DNA of 30,431 nucleotides from the NCBI GenBank assembly GCA_009775195.1, contig VSPF01000010.1, forward strand, positions 1 to 30,431, given 5' to 3'. This DNA is from Muribaculaceae bacterium (GTDB lineage: Bacteria; Bacteroidota; Bacteroidia; Bacteroidales; Muribaculaceae). Position 1 is the stretch's first letter, and every line of letters begins with the position of its first letter. The notes beneath the pieces are model-generated. The model was not told the DNA's origin. It made no database searches and was given only the letters and a program-made list of their open reading frames with translations. Both the position numbers and the translations under genes were made by a program. Of the stretch, positions 1 through 6,479 are shown piece by piece.

Positions 1-399
1 CTTTTCTTCGGCAAGCTTGGGCGCTGGTGTTTCGACTTTTTTCTCTACGACAGGAGCCGGGGCCGGGGTTGGCGGCACGGGGTTGCCTTTTGCGTCAAGT
101 TTGATTTTGCCCAGGATGCGCGGTTTTTGTACTGTGGTGAGTCGCGGCTCTTCTGACGACGAGGGCTTGGGAGCCGGGCGCTGCTGGCGTGTCTCTTTGC
201 GCTCGGTGGCGATTTGCTCTGAGCGGTTCTTGAGGTCTTTGTCGCTGGCAAAAGCCGCCGTGAGCATGTCTGCAACGTTGTCTTCTATGCGCGTGTTAGG
301 GTTTTCATCGACTGTGATGTTCTTTTTTCGCAGAAAGTCGATAATGGTCGGCACCGACACATTAAGTTCTTTCGCGATTTTGTTGAGTTTCTTGGGCAT
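1..399 (-). CDS. infB: Translation initiation factor IF-2, N-terminal part (partial)
   Basis: The reading frame is open from an ATG at 397-399 to the window edge, giving 133 residues. The start MPKKLNKIAKELNVSVPTII is a typical IF2_N helical domain (about residues 1-55). After it comes a proline-, lysine- and glutamate-rich linker containing ILGKIKLDAKG, which resembles the GKIDLD segment I recall from Bacteroidetes IF-2. The GTPase domains that bring fMet-tRNA to the ribosome lie outside the window. It follows nusA by 117 nt on the same strand, the usual rimP-nusA-infB order, which supports the call. The identity rests on the N-terminal domain and context only; no GTPase motif is visible. 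Confidence 0.9.
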   Translation of the reverse strand, partial: MPKKLNKIAKELNVSVPTIIDFLRKKNITVDENPNTRIEDNVADMLTAAFASDKDLKNRSEQIATERKETRQQRPAPKPSSSEEPRLTTVQKPRILGKIKLDAKGNPVPPTPAPAPVVEKKVETPAPKLAEEK

Positions 400-516
400 A
401 TATTGTTCTGTTCCTTTTTCTAAAATGTTAATAGCTCACGGGGGTAAAGCCTGCGCTGCGGCTTTTGGGGAGAGGGATGGCGAGGGTCAGACTCCTCTTT
501 GTGCGCCGACGGGGGA

Positions 517-1809
517 TTATTCGGCGCTTTCGGGCTCGGCTTCCTCTTCTTCGTCGTCCTCGTATTCCTTGCGGAGAACTTCGAGCACTTCGTCAATCGT
601 GCCTTCTTCGAGGTCTGACTTCTCGATGAGGGCCTGGCGCGGCGTGTTGAGCACGCTCTTGGCAGTCACGCAGCCGATGTTTTTGAGGGCGTCGATAACC
701 CAGCCGTCGAGCTCGTCGCGGAAGTCGTCGAGGAAGATGTCGTCTTCGTATATCATCTCGGTGTCGCGGTATACGTCAATCTCGTAGCCGGTGAGCATTG
801 TGGCCAGTTTGATGTTGTGGCCGTTTTTGCCGATGGCAAGCGACACTTCCTCGGGGCGCAGGAATACCTCGGCCTTCTTGGCTTCCTCGTCGAGGCGTAT
901 GGTCGAGATTTTTGCCGGCGACAGGGCGCGCTGTATAAACAGCGAGGGGTTGTTGGTATAGCAGATTACGTCGATGTTCTCGTTGCGCAGCTCGCGCACG
1001 ATGCCGTGTATGCGCGAACCCTTCACGCCCACGCAGGCACCCACCGGGTCGATGCGGTCGTCGTAGCTCTCTACGGCGATTTTGGCGCGTTCGCCCGGTA
1101 TGCGGGCCACGGCGCGGATGTTGATGAGGCCGTCGTGGATTTCGGGCACCTCGAGCTCGAAGAGGCGGATGAGGAAGAGGTTGCTGGTGCGGCTGACGGT
1201 GATTTTGGGGTTGTTGTTCTTGTTGTCGACGTTCGAGATGACGGCGCGCACTGTCTCGCCCTTGCGGAAGAAGTCGCCGGGTATGGCCTCGCTCTTGGGC
1301 AGCAGCAGTTCGTTTTTCTCGTCGTCGAGCAGCAGGGTCTCGCGGCTCCAGGTCTGGTACACCTCGCCGGTCACGAGCTGGCCCTCGAGCTCTTTGAATT
1401 TATTGAACACGGCCTCTTTCTGAAGGTCGAGGATGCGGCTCTGCAGCGTCTGGCGCAGATTGAGGATGGCGCGGCGTCCGAATTTTTCAAATATGATTTC
1501 GCGTGTGTGCTCCTCGCCGATTTCGGCTTCGGGGTCGTCGTCTTCGCGGGCATCGCTCAGCGATATCTGCAGGTTGGGGTTCTCGACTTCGCCGTCGGGC
1601 ACTACCTGCAGGTTCTGGAATATCTGCACGTCGCCCTTGTCGGGGTTGAGGATTACGTCGAGGTTTTCGTCGGTGCCGAACATTTTGGCCAGCACGTTGC
1701 GAAATGATTCCTCGAGCACGCTAATCATCGTGGTCTTGTCGATGTTTTTCAGCTCTTTGAACTCGGCGAACTGCTCGACCATATTCGGTGTGTCCTCTTT
1801 TCTTGCCAT
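517..1809 (-). CDS. nusA: Transcription termination/antitermination factor NusA
   Basis: The product has 430 residues. It binds RNA polymerase and nascent RNA and modulates pausing, termination and antitermination. Visible parts are the N-terminal polymerase-binding domain (about 1-130), an S1 RNA-binding domain (about 140-210, starting EGQLVTGEVYQTW), KH1 (about 230-300, with GACVGVKGSRIHGIV), KH2 (about 305-350, with SLAIGKNGHNIKLA) and a helix-hairpin-helix-like stretch (LKNIGCVTAKSVL). It ends in an acidic tail, EYEDDEEEEAEPESAE. The E. coli acidic-repeat domains are absent, which is usual outside Proteobacteria. The ATG at 1809 gives the standard MARKED-type start. It lies 66 nt after rimP and before infB, so the three are probably co-transcribed from the promoter at 2418-2449. 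Confidence 0.97.
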   Translation of the reverse strand: MARKEDTPNMVEQFAEFKELKNIDKTTMISVLEESFRNVLAKMFGTDENLDVILNPDKGDVQIFQNLQVVPDGEVENPNLQISLSDAREDDDPEAEIGEEHTREIIFEKFGRRAILNLRQTLQSRILDLQKEAVFNKFKELEGQLVTGEVYQTWSRETLLLDDEKNELLLPKSEAIPGDFFRKGETVRAVISNVDNKNNNPKITVSRTSNLFLIRLFELEVPEIHDGLINIRAVARIPGERAKIAVESYDDRIDPVGACVGVKGSRIHGIVRELRNENIDVICYTNNPSLFIQRALSPAKISTIRLDEEAKKAEVFLRPEEVSLAIGKNGHNIKLATMLTGYEIDVYRDTEMIYEDDIFLDDFRDELDGWVIDALKNIGCVTAKSVLNTPRQALIEKSDLEEGTIDEVLEVLRKEYEDDEEEEAEPESAE

Positions 1810-1875
1810 CGTTTTATATAGTTTGGAGTGTGGAGTTTGGAGTGTGTGGTGTTGCTTGCCCTGGACACTCTGCTT

Positions 1876-2361
1876 TTAAAATTTCAAGTCGTATTTTACG
1901 TATTTGCAATCTTTTGAATTGAGCTTGAGCGGCTCGGTCTTTGTGACGGGCCGCTTGGCGCCCGGCTCTTTGACCTTGACGGTGACTTCGACGGTGAAGT
2001 CTACGTCGGTGTCGGCCACGTCGCCCGGCGCTACCTCTACGAGGGTGGCGTGGAGCTTGCGGCCGTCGCGGGTCAGGATTTCGACGTCGTTACCTACGTT
2101 TTTGTCATACTGGCCCCTGACGCGCATGGGCGATGTGAGCCCGGCCGAGCCAACCTCGAGCGAGTAATCCTCGGTGTCGCGGTCGAAGGCCGCCTCGACC
2201 GCGCGCGTGATTGCCGCGCAGGCATCGATGTCTACGCCGCTGGCGCTGTCGATTTCCACGGTTATGTCGTTGCCGGGGGTAATGGTTATGTCGACCAGGA
2301 AGAGGTCGGTGCCGGTCATCGATTCGATAACTGTCTGTCTGAGTAATTCCTTATCTATCAT
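1876..2361 (-). CDS. rimP: Ribosome maturation factor RimP
   Basis: The product has 161 residues. RimP assists 30S subunit assembly. The sequence shows a typical N-terminal alpha/beta domain with FLVDITITPGNDITVEIDS, then GVDIDACAAITRAVEAAFD, then YSLEVGSAGLTSPMRVRGQY (family form LEVSSPGLDRPL), and a C-terminal SH3-like beta domain. I place the start at MIDKELLRQTV (2361). An in-frame ATG at 2448 lies inside the predicted promoter and would add 29 residues unlike the family. It is the first gene of the rimP-nusA-infB operon. A 12-bp hairpin (2375-2403) sits 13 nt upstream of the start codon. Confidence 0.95.
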   Translation of the reverse strand: MIDKELLRQTVIESMTGTDLFLVDITITPGNDITVEIDSASGVDIDACAAITRAVEAAFDRDTEDYSLEVGSAGLTSPMRVRGQYDKNVGNDVEILTRDGRKLHATLVEVAPGDVADTDVDFTVEVTVKVKEPGAKRPVTKTEPLKLNSKDCKYVKYDLKF

Positions 2362-2374
2362 TATGCTCAAATAA

Positions 2375-2403
2375 AGAGGAGGAAGCTGTCGGCTCCCTCC
2401 TCT
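2375..2403 (-). promoter_or_regulatory. Leader hairpin ahead of rimP (possible attenuator)
   Basis: In the minus-strand transcript AGAGGAGGGAGC and GCTTCCTCCTCT form a 12-bp stem (one G-U pair) with a 5-nt loop. It is followed by TTTATTTGAGCATA and the rimP ATG. A GC-rich stem followed by a U-rich stretch is terminator-like, and it sits at the very 5' end of the message encoding NusA. A role in attenuation or in mRNA stability is inference. Confidence 0.5.
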
Positions 2404-2417
2404 GTGAAGATGTAGTG

Positions 2418-2449
2418 CAAAATTAATAAAAATTTGCCGAATAATCAAA
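2418..2449 (-). promoter_or_regulatory. Promoter of the rimP-nusA-infB operon
   Basis: On the minus strand a perfect Bacteroidetes -7 box TAATTTTG (2418-2425) lies 20 nt from TTTG at -33 (2446-2449). Transcription should begin near 2411, giving a leader of about 50 nt. The leader opens almost at once into the hairpin at 2375-2403. No other comparable promoter is seen closer to rimP. Confidence 0.75.
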
Positions 2450-2525
2450 TGGTTATATAATGCCGCTCTACAGCTATTGCCTGTGGTTAAATGTATTTAG
2501 TATAATTTATTAAAAATTAACTTGC

Positions 2526-2567
2526 GCGGTCGGCTCATGGCAGACCTTTACACCATGAGTCGGTCGC
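2526..2567 (+). repeat. Hairpin, 15-bp stem with 12-nt loop
   Basis: GCGGTCGGCTCATGG (2526-2540) pairs with CCATGAGTCGGTCGC (2553-2567). Read as plus-strand RNA all 15 positions pair, three of them G-U. Read as minus-strand RNA those three become mismatches. The asymmetry favours a plus-strand transcript, although no strong plus promoter is visible. It lies between two minus-strand genes, so a terminator for the BspA-like gene is an alternative. Confidence 0.5.
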
Positions 2568-2614
2568 TATAGTAGCGCGGCGCCGACTTGCCTGATAAGA
2601 GTTCCTGTCCACAC

Positions 2615-2659
2615 TGTCCACGCTGTCCACACCCATGCATCGCGTGGACAGCGTGGACA
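2615..2659. repeat. Perfect 16-bp inverted repeat built from TGTCCAC units
   Basis: TGTCCACGCTGTCCAC (2615-2630) and its exact reverse complement (2644-2659) flank a 13-nt spacer. The left side also has CTGTCCACA-CTGTCCACG-CTGTCCACA in tandem. It starts 27 nt beyond the stop of the BspA-like 3' fragment. It lacks a T-run, so it looks more like a palindromic repeat than a classical terminator. Confidence 0.7.
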
Positions 2660-2686
2660 CTGTTTCTTCATATCGGCAGCCGTGAT

Positions 2687-3301
2687 TTACCGTATCACGA
2701 CTTTGCTCGAGGTCGAGCCCTGACGGCGAATATAGAGGCCTGGGGCGGCATGGTCGTGGTCTACTGGTCGTCCCTGCAGGTCGAAGTACTCAGCCGGGCA
2801 GTCGTTGCCTTCAGCTTCAATTTGGCTGATAGAACTTTGCTGGCCGTCGGTTATTAGACTGAAATTTTTCCAACCGTTGGCTTTGCTATAGAGTTCTACC
2901 GTTCCCTCGGGTACGGTCAGGCATCCGGCCTTGTATGTTTCGTTGTTAAAAACATTTTCTTCTATTACCGGCGGCACGAGGTAGTCGCACTCGACATTGA
3001 CAAGTTTTTTGTTTGTAGCGAAGGCCATTGGCGCGATTTGCAGTACTGGGGCTTCAGTTTGTTCTTCGGCCTCTGGGGCATAAAAGACCACCCTGTCTAC
3101 ATTGATGCAGCTCGATAAGGCACCTTGCGATACCGACGCCGTTGCAGAATGGAAATAAACGTTTTTAATATCGGATAGGGAGAAAATGTTGGGATGAACA
3201 AGAGCATCGATATCCTCGTCTGCGACGTTCTTGACATAATAGGGAGTGCGGAGTGTAGTAATCGTCCACCCCTCGTCATAACCTTTACTCCAGCTCTTCA
3301 C
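2687..3301 (-). pseudogene. BspA-like leucine-rich repeat protein, 3' fragment of a frameshifted gene
   Basis: The fragment has about 204 residues from a GTG at 3301, but the frame is open further upstream and there reads GAFQGCTSLSSIPAPASVKS, a normal BspA-type repeat unit. It is therefore the continuation of the fragment at 3298-3864, not a separate gene. The body carries more LRR_5-like units and a segment near VPEGTVELYSKANGWKNF that is common before the end of these proteins. It finishes with the tail PAEYFDLQGRPV...GLYIRRQG..SKVVIR. The last 121 bp plus 26 bp of 3' flank are about 90% identical to the end of the second BspA-like gene (5368-5514). Without frame restoration this fragment would have no secretion signal. 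Confidence 0.7.
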
Positions 3302-3864
3302 ACTTGCCGGGGCCGGTATCGAACTAAGACTTGTACATCCTTGAAATGCCCCCGGTTTACCACAAGTCCATAGGTAGTCGAGTACTCCGCCTTGGACATA
3401 GTCGATGCCTGGAGCTGACTGGGATTATCTTGGCTGTCGTTCTTCTTTTCCGGTTCTCGAAGTTCTATATTTTTCAGATTGGTACATTCGGCAAAACTGT
3501 TAGTATATGCGATTATAATGCGTTTAACTATTTGCGGGTCTGGGAACGAGATAGATATCAAGCCAGTACAGTTACTAAAGGCTTCTTCGTCTACCTTTTC
3601 AATGGCATCTGGCATTTTGATATCTCTGCCCTTTAATAAATTTGTCAATGATATGCATCCCGAAAAAGCATTCTTTCCTATAATTTTGATTGTCTTAGGA
3701 AATTCAACGACAGCTTGGCCTTGGTGAGCTTTATCGCGTATGTATTTTAAATTAACACACCCATTAAACGCTTTCTCTGGAATGTGCGTCATATCATTTG
3801 ACAAAGTAACACTTTCCAAAGCCGTACAGTCCTCAAACTGACTATAGATTTTATTTTTTTTCAT
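3298..3864 (-). pseudogene. BspA-like leucine-rich repeat protein, middle fragment of a frameshifted gene
   Basis: The fragment has 188 residues and consists of BspA-type repeats: FEDCTALESVTLSNDMTHI, then PEKAFNGCVNLKYI, then NAFSGCISLTNL, then EEAFSNCTGLISISF, then SFAECTNLKNIEL. Its apparent start overlaps the end of the 5' fragment at an A8 run. With seven As the two read continuously (FSDEKNKIYSQFEDC). At its other end the frame is lost before VLVRYRPRQV, which is unlike the family. Adding one G to the G5 run at about 3348-3352 would give NRGAFQGCTSL and rejoin the 3' fragment. The DNA is clearly more AT-rich than the flanking genes. Confidence 0.7.
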
Positions 3865-4669
3865 CAGAAAAACTATAATTAGAGACTTGCCATCCAGATG
3901 CTACCACACCCTTTAATTTGCTACATCCTTTAAAAGCATTAGTTCCGATAAAAGTACAGGTCTCTGGTAGATATAAGTCTCCGTTAAATCCTGGAGATAG
4001 TTCCGAGCAACCCTCAAAGGCACCTTCATAAATCATTTGAAGTTTTTCCGGGAAAGTGATTTGAGTCAACCCCGAATTTTTAAAGTTAAAATAGATACCC
4101 TTAGCTGTGAGTGGGACTTTCCCCATATCTACAGATTTCAATTTTGTGCAACCTTCAAAATGCAAAGTTGTAGCATTTTCGAATACCAATTTCCCAAAAT
4201 TAATCTCTTTGTTGTTATAAAATATACCTGTGACAACCTTTATGGTCTTGGGATTCCATTTAATGGTTTTTAATTTGGTAGGTGTTATGGTACAATATAA
4301 CCGTTCAAGATTATCTCCAAATTCCAAGTCAGTCAGTTCGGGTAATGCCGCACTTGAAGAAAATGACACTATATATGGGGCGTGGATGCTTTTGATAAAT
4401 TTATATCTATCGTGATTAACATACAAGTGTTCAAGGTTTATACTGGTCACCGTATATTCTGTGAAATCAACATATTGATTTATTCTGGCTTTGATTTTCT
4501 CCGGTATTACAATATCTGCCCCGGTACTCCCATCAGCTTTAAAATATGTTACGACAGCCGTCTTCTTACTACTATCACATTCATATTCAACACCGTCTAC
4601 AGTATAGGTAAACGCCATAGCTGCCATTGCAAATGGTAGCATGATTAAAAAGATTAATAGTCTATTCAT
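3851..4669 (-). CDS. BspA-like leucine-rich repeat secreted protein, 5' fragment
   Basis: The fragment has 272 residues. It starts with a clear signal peptide (MNRLLIFLIMLPFAMAAMAF), followed by FTYTVDGVEYECDSSKKTAVV, a very common opening of Bacteroidales BspA-like proteins. Residues from about 60 on are irregular leucine-rich repeats ending in complete units such as YEGAFEGCSELSPGF and GTNAFKGCSKLKGVV. Such proteins are exported and often act in surface binding; the ligand here is unknown. Translation stops at a TAA formed at an A8 tract (3854-3861 on the plus strand), so as sequenced the product lacks the later repeats and the C-terminal tail. This may be a pseudogene, a phase-variable gene or an assembly error. 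AT-rich compared with neighbours. Confidence 0.75.
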   Translation of the reverse strand: MNRLLIFLIMLPFAMAAMAFTYTVDGVEYECDSSKKTAVVTYFKADGSTGADIVIPEKIKARINQYVDFTEYTVTSINLEHLYVNHDRYKFIKSIHAPYIVSFSSSAALPELTDLEFGDNLERLYCTITPTKLKTIKWNPKTIKVVTGIFYNNKEINFGKLVFENATTLHFEGCTKLKSVDMGKVPLTAKGIYFNFKNSGLTQITFPEKLQMIYEGAFEGCSELSPGFNGDLYLPETCTFIGTNAFKGCSKLKGVVASGWQVSNYSFSDEKK

Positions 4670-4773
4670 ATTTTTGATTTTGTTGGTTTATTTGTATAGG
4701 AATTATAGCCCCGACAATAAGTAGCGATATTGTCTCTTTTCATACCCGGGAGGCTCTGGTCTCGGATTGGTTT

Positions 4774-5041
4774 ATATAAAGAAAGAGCGAGAGCCTATTG
4801 ATGCTCGTTCCGCTCGCATGGCATCTGGCTAACCGCTATAGTGAAACGGGCAAAAATAGACTCCACGCTTTTATCCAAACCCGTAATCCGCGCCGGTCTG
4901 CCATGGGCAGACAAGCACGGAACAACGGAGTTCGCGCATTACACGTAGCTTCTATTTATGCTTTGTCCGTGACTATAGCTCTTCGAAACTGCCAGATTTC
5001 TGCGAACCGCGAACAAAGCGCAATAAACGCTTTTCTTATAT
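4774..5041. ncRNA. Candidate structured RNA: 268-nt imperfect palindrome
   Basis: The two halves pair along almost the whole length. Nested stems, outside to inside, are: 4774-4789 with 5028-5041, TATTG 4796-4800 with CAATA 5021-5025, GTTC 4807-4810 with GAAC 5011-5014, TCGCA 4814-4818 with TGCGA 5001-5005, ATCTGGC 4823-4829 with GCCAGAT 4991-4997, CTATAGT 4836-4842 with ACTATAG 4972-4978, ACGG 4846-4849 with CCGT 4967-4970, and GCAAAAATAGA 4850-4860 with TCTATTTATGC 4951-4961 (one mismatch). The tip is GTAAT..GCGC 4883-4893 with GCGCATTAC 4934-4942, enclosing hairpins 4896-4912 (GTCTGCC/GGCAGAC) and 4920-4933. The transcribed strand is unresolved. A perfect -7 box TATTTTTG at 5071-5078 on the minus strand would start just outside it, but no -33 box is seen. 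It could instead be a non-autonomous mobile element. Confidence 0.5.
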
Positions 5042-5191
5042 GTCTGTTAAAGTCAAACGACTTGATTTCGCAAAAATAGTGATTATGACCGACTTTGGTG
5101 GTTAATAATTGTTAATAATAAATAAGGTGCAAAATAAATAGCTTCTATAAGTGCATCTTAAAGAAGGCATATTATGGATATAGTCAAAAGT

Positions 5192-5244
5192 CCTCGGAGG
5201 GGACGCAAAAGATTGCTAACGTGTCATTTGCGTCCTCTCCGAGG
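5192..5244. terminator. 18-bp inverted repeat, terminator-like
   Basis: CCTCGGAGGGGACGCAAA (5192-5209) pairs with TTTGCGTCCTCTCCGAGG (5227-5244), 18 bp with one G-T position and a 17-nt loop. On the minus strand it lies about 150 nt after the second BspA-like gene and is followed by ACTTTTGACT. The minus-strand arm CCTCGGAGA.GA.GCAA recurs in the hairpin at 27986-28048, also downstream of a secreted-protein gene. Confidence 0.55.
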
Positions 5245-5302
5245 TCATTTTATCGCAGGTGCTTAAGGGTTCCCACCAATGATGGTGGAGTTATATATGA
5301 AG

Positions 5303-5328
5303 GCGTCGTTTCCGACGACTTTTCATTT
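5303..5328. repeat. Dispersed GTCG palindrome, copy 1
   Basis: This 26-bp segment (GCGTCGTTTCCGACGAC then TTTTCATTT) matches the reverse complement of 17659-17684 at 23 of 26 positions by hand alignment. Two of the three differences fall in the loop region of the small stem. Both copies lie just downstream of secreted-protein genes. Confidence 0.55.
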
Positions 5329-5367
5329 CTGATGCCTCCTTATGTCCCTTTTGCCCTTTTGATTTTA

Positions 5368-5514
5368 TGTCTCTTCATATCTGCAGCCGGGATTTACCGT
5401 ATTACGACTTTGCCTGAGGTCGAGCCTTGGCGGCGAATATAGAGGCCCGGGGCGGCATTGTCGCGGTCTACGGCCCGTCCCTGCAGGTCGAAGTACTCAG
5501 CCGGGCAGTCGTTG
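5368..5514. repeat. 147-bp duplicated 3' end, copy 2 (copy 1 at 2661-2807)
   Basis: The two segments align without gaps, with about 14 mismatches counted by eye. Each covers the C-terminal tail codons of a BspA-like gene and 26 bp beyond its stop, starting at TGTYTCTTCATATC. Such identity across coding and flanking DNA, while the bodies of the genes differ, points to segmental duplication or gene conversion. Confidence 0.75.
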
Positions 5515-6203
5515 ACTGCGGCATCGACTGCACCAATGCCCGAGAGCGATGACACGTCGGTCCTGAAGAACGACTGGGTGCTTACGTTGGCATCGATTTG
5601 CGGCCCGGCCATATAGCTGCCCACAGCCGCGTTGTAGCTGAAGAATACGGTATTGAGCGCGTGTGTCGCGTCGTCGGTCGTGTACTGGCGGTTGATTGTA
5701 AACACGCCGTCGGCTTCGGGCTGTATGATGGCGACGGTTTTCAAGTTGCCGTATTTGGGTACGGCGCAGAGGGGCAGTGGTGTGCCGTCGGTGTCGGTGA
5801 TGTTCGCGGTCACTTTCATTTTTACAAAATCGCCGGAAACCTCTACAATGTCGACCGTATACAATTGCGCACTGCGGCTGACGGCATCTGCCGGCAGAAC
5901 GAACGGGCACGACACTGTGCAGCCGGCTGGGATTGCCACCTGTGCAAGGGGGCAGCCGTAGAAAGCCTCGTTGCCTATATTCGTCACCGTTGCGGGTAAT
6001 GTTACGTCGGTTAGCGACGGGCAGTTGGTGAAAGTGCGTGCGGCAAGGGTTGTCAAGTTCTCCGGAAATACGACGGTGCTCAGTGAGGCACAATCAGTGA
6101 AGCGGTAGTAGCTGCGTTCGAGATTTTTGGGTAGGATGACTTCTTTGAGGGCGGAGCAATTATTGACCCCATTTTTTGCCTTTATGTCCTTATGTTTCTT
6201 CAT
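5394..6203 (-). pseudogene. BspA-like leucine-rich repeat protein, 5'-truncated
   Basis: About 269 residues run from the ATG at 6203. They contain BspA-type repeats (NCSALKEVILPKNL, TDCASLSTVVFPENLTTL, RTFTNCPSLTDVTLPATV, EAFYGCPLAQVAIPAG), then a beta-rich domain and the tail PAEYFDLQGRAV...GLYIRRQG..GKVVIR. No signal peptide exists. The first residues, MKKHKDIKAKNG, come from low-complexity GACATAAAGG-type DNA like that seen in intergenic regions here (26801-26845). A longer frame to 6320 would run through the tRNA-Cys gene and its terminator and is not credible. The start of the repeat domain thus abuts the tRNA terminator, and there is no obvious promoter. I read it as a remnant that lost its 5' end. 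Expression is possible only by read-through. Confidence 0.65.
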
Positions 6204-6225
6204 ATCATCATTACGCCGGGTGCAA

Positions 6226-6258
6226 ATAAAAAAGCCTCGTCGATTTTGTCGACAAGGC
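6226..6258 (-). terminator. Intrinsic terminator of tRNA-Cys
   Basis: On the minus strand GCCTTGTCGA and TCGACGAGGC form a 10-bp stem (one G-U) with a 5-nt loop, followed by TTTTTTATTT. It begins six nt after the tRNA 3' end. Confidence 0.85.
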
Positions 6259-6263
6259 TCTTG

Positions 6264-6334
6264 AGGTACCAAGCAGAATCGAACTGCTGTGCTCGGTTTT
6301 GCAGACCGATGCCTAACCACTCGGCCATGGTACC
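6264..6334 (-). tRNA. tRNA-Cys (anticodon GCA)
   Basis: A 71-nt cloverleaf can be drawn: acceptor GGTACCA/TGGTACC, D arm starting GCCGAGTGGTTAGGC, anticodon stem-loop TCGGT-CTGCAAA-ACCGA with anticodon GCA, T arm AGCAG-TTCGATT-CTGCT, and discriminator U, which is the identity base expected for tRNA-Cys. The 3' CCA is not encoded. A perfect promoter lies immediately upstream and a terminator immediately downstream, so it is an independent unit. Confidence 0.96.
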
Positions 6335-6348
6335 GTGGTTTTGCGGTG

Positions 6349-6380
6349 CAAAGTTAAGCTAAAATTTTTATCCTCGCAAA
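6349..6380 (-). promoter_or_regulatory. Promoter of tRNA-Cys
   Basis: The -7 box TAACTTTG (6349-6356) is separated by 20 nt from TTTG (6377-6380) on the minus strand. The predicted start is about 8 nt ahead of the mature tRNA 5' end. Confidence 0.8.
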
Positions 6381-6479
6381 TTTTTTGAAAGATATTTCTA
6401 AAAGTTCAATTTTTGCAAGCTCATCAAGTCTTTTATGTTTTACAAGTTGGTAAGTATGAACAATAAAGAAACAAATATC

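Larger units (their letters stand above)
2362..2686. other. Intergenic stretch between rimP and the split BspA-like gene
   Basis: No convincing gene is present. It holds the rimP leader hairpin and promoter, an AT-rich stretch (about 2440-2520), a 15-bp hairpin (2526-2567), a perfect 16-bp inverted repeat (2615-2659), and the first copy of TGTTTCTTCATATC (2661-2674), where homology to the 3' flank of the second BspA-like gene begins. Confidence 0.7.
4670..5393. other. 724-bp intergenic stretch with structured element
   Basis: I see no believable protein gene. It contains a 268-bp self-complementary element (4774-5041), direct repeats of GTTAATAAT in AT-rich DNA (about 5101-5130), an 18-bp inverted repeat (5192-5244), a small CCACCA/TGGTGG stem (about 5273-5288) and a dispersed palindrome (5303-5328). 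A 93-residue plus-strand open frame (4798-5079) lies wholly inside the structured element and has no family resemblance. Confidence 0.7.

Noticed and set aside
817..1707. 296-residue plus-strand open frame opposite nusA
   Set aside because: It is a mirror frame of a strongly coding GC-rich gene, low in complexity and unlike any family.
1812..1845. Short direct repeat of TTTGGAGTGTGGAG between rimP and nusA
   Set aside because: Two imperfect copies in a short spacer; no palindrome, promoter or known site could be supported.
4751..4796. AGGCTCT/AGAGCCT inverted repeat next to the structured element
   Set aside because: The second arm overlaps the outer strand of the larger fold; the 7-bp stem with a long loop is weak on its own.
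4798..5079. 93-residue plus-strand open frame with fairly even codon use
   Set aside because: It lies across both arms of the self-complementary element, has no start context, signal or family resemblance, and its open state is explained by the palindrome's composition.
6180..6210. Possible attachment site next to tRNA-Cys
   Set aside because: No duplicate of the tRNA 3' end is found in the window and no integrase is present; the repeated CTTCATATC motif is not part of the tRNA.
6203..6320. N-terminal extension of the truncated BspA-like gene
   Set aside because: It translates tRNA-Cys and its terminator, so it is not a real coding region.
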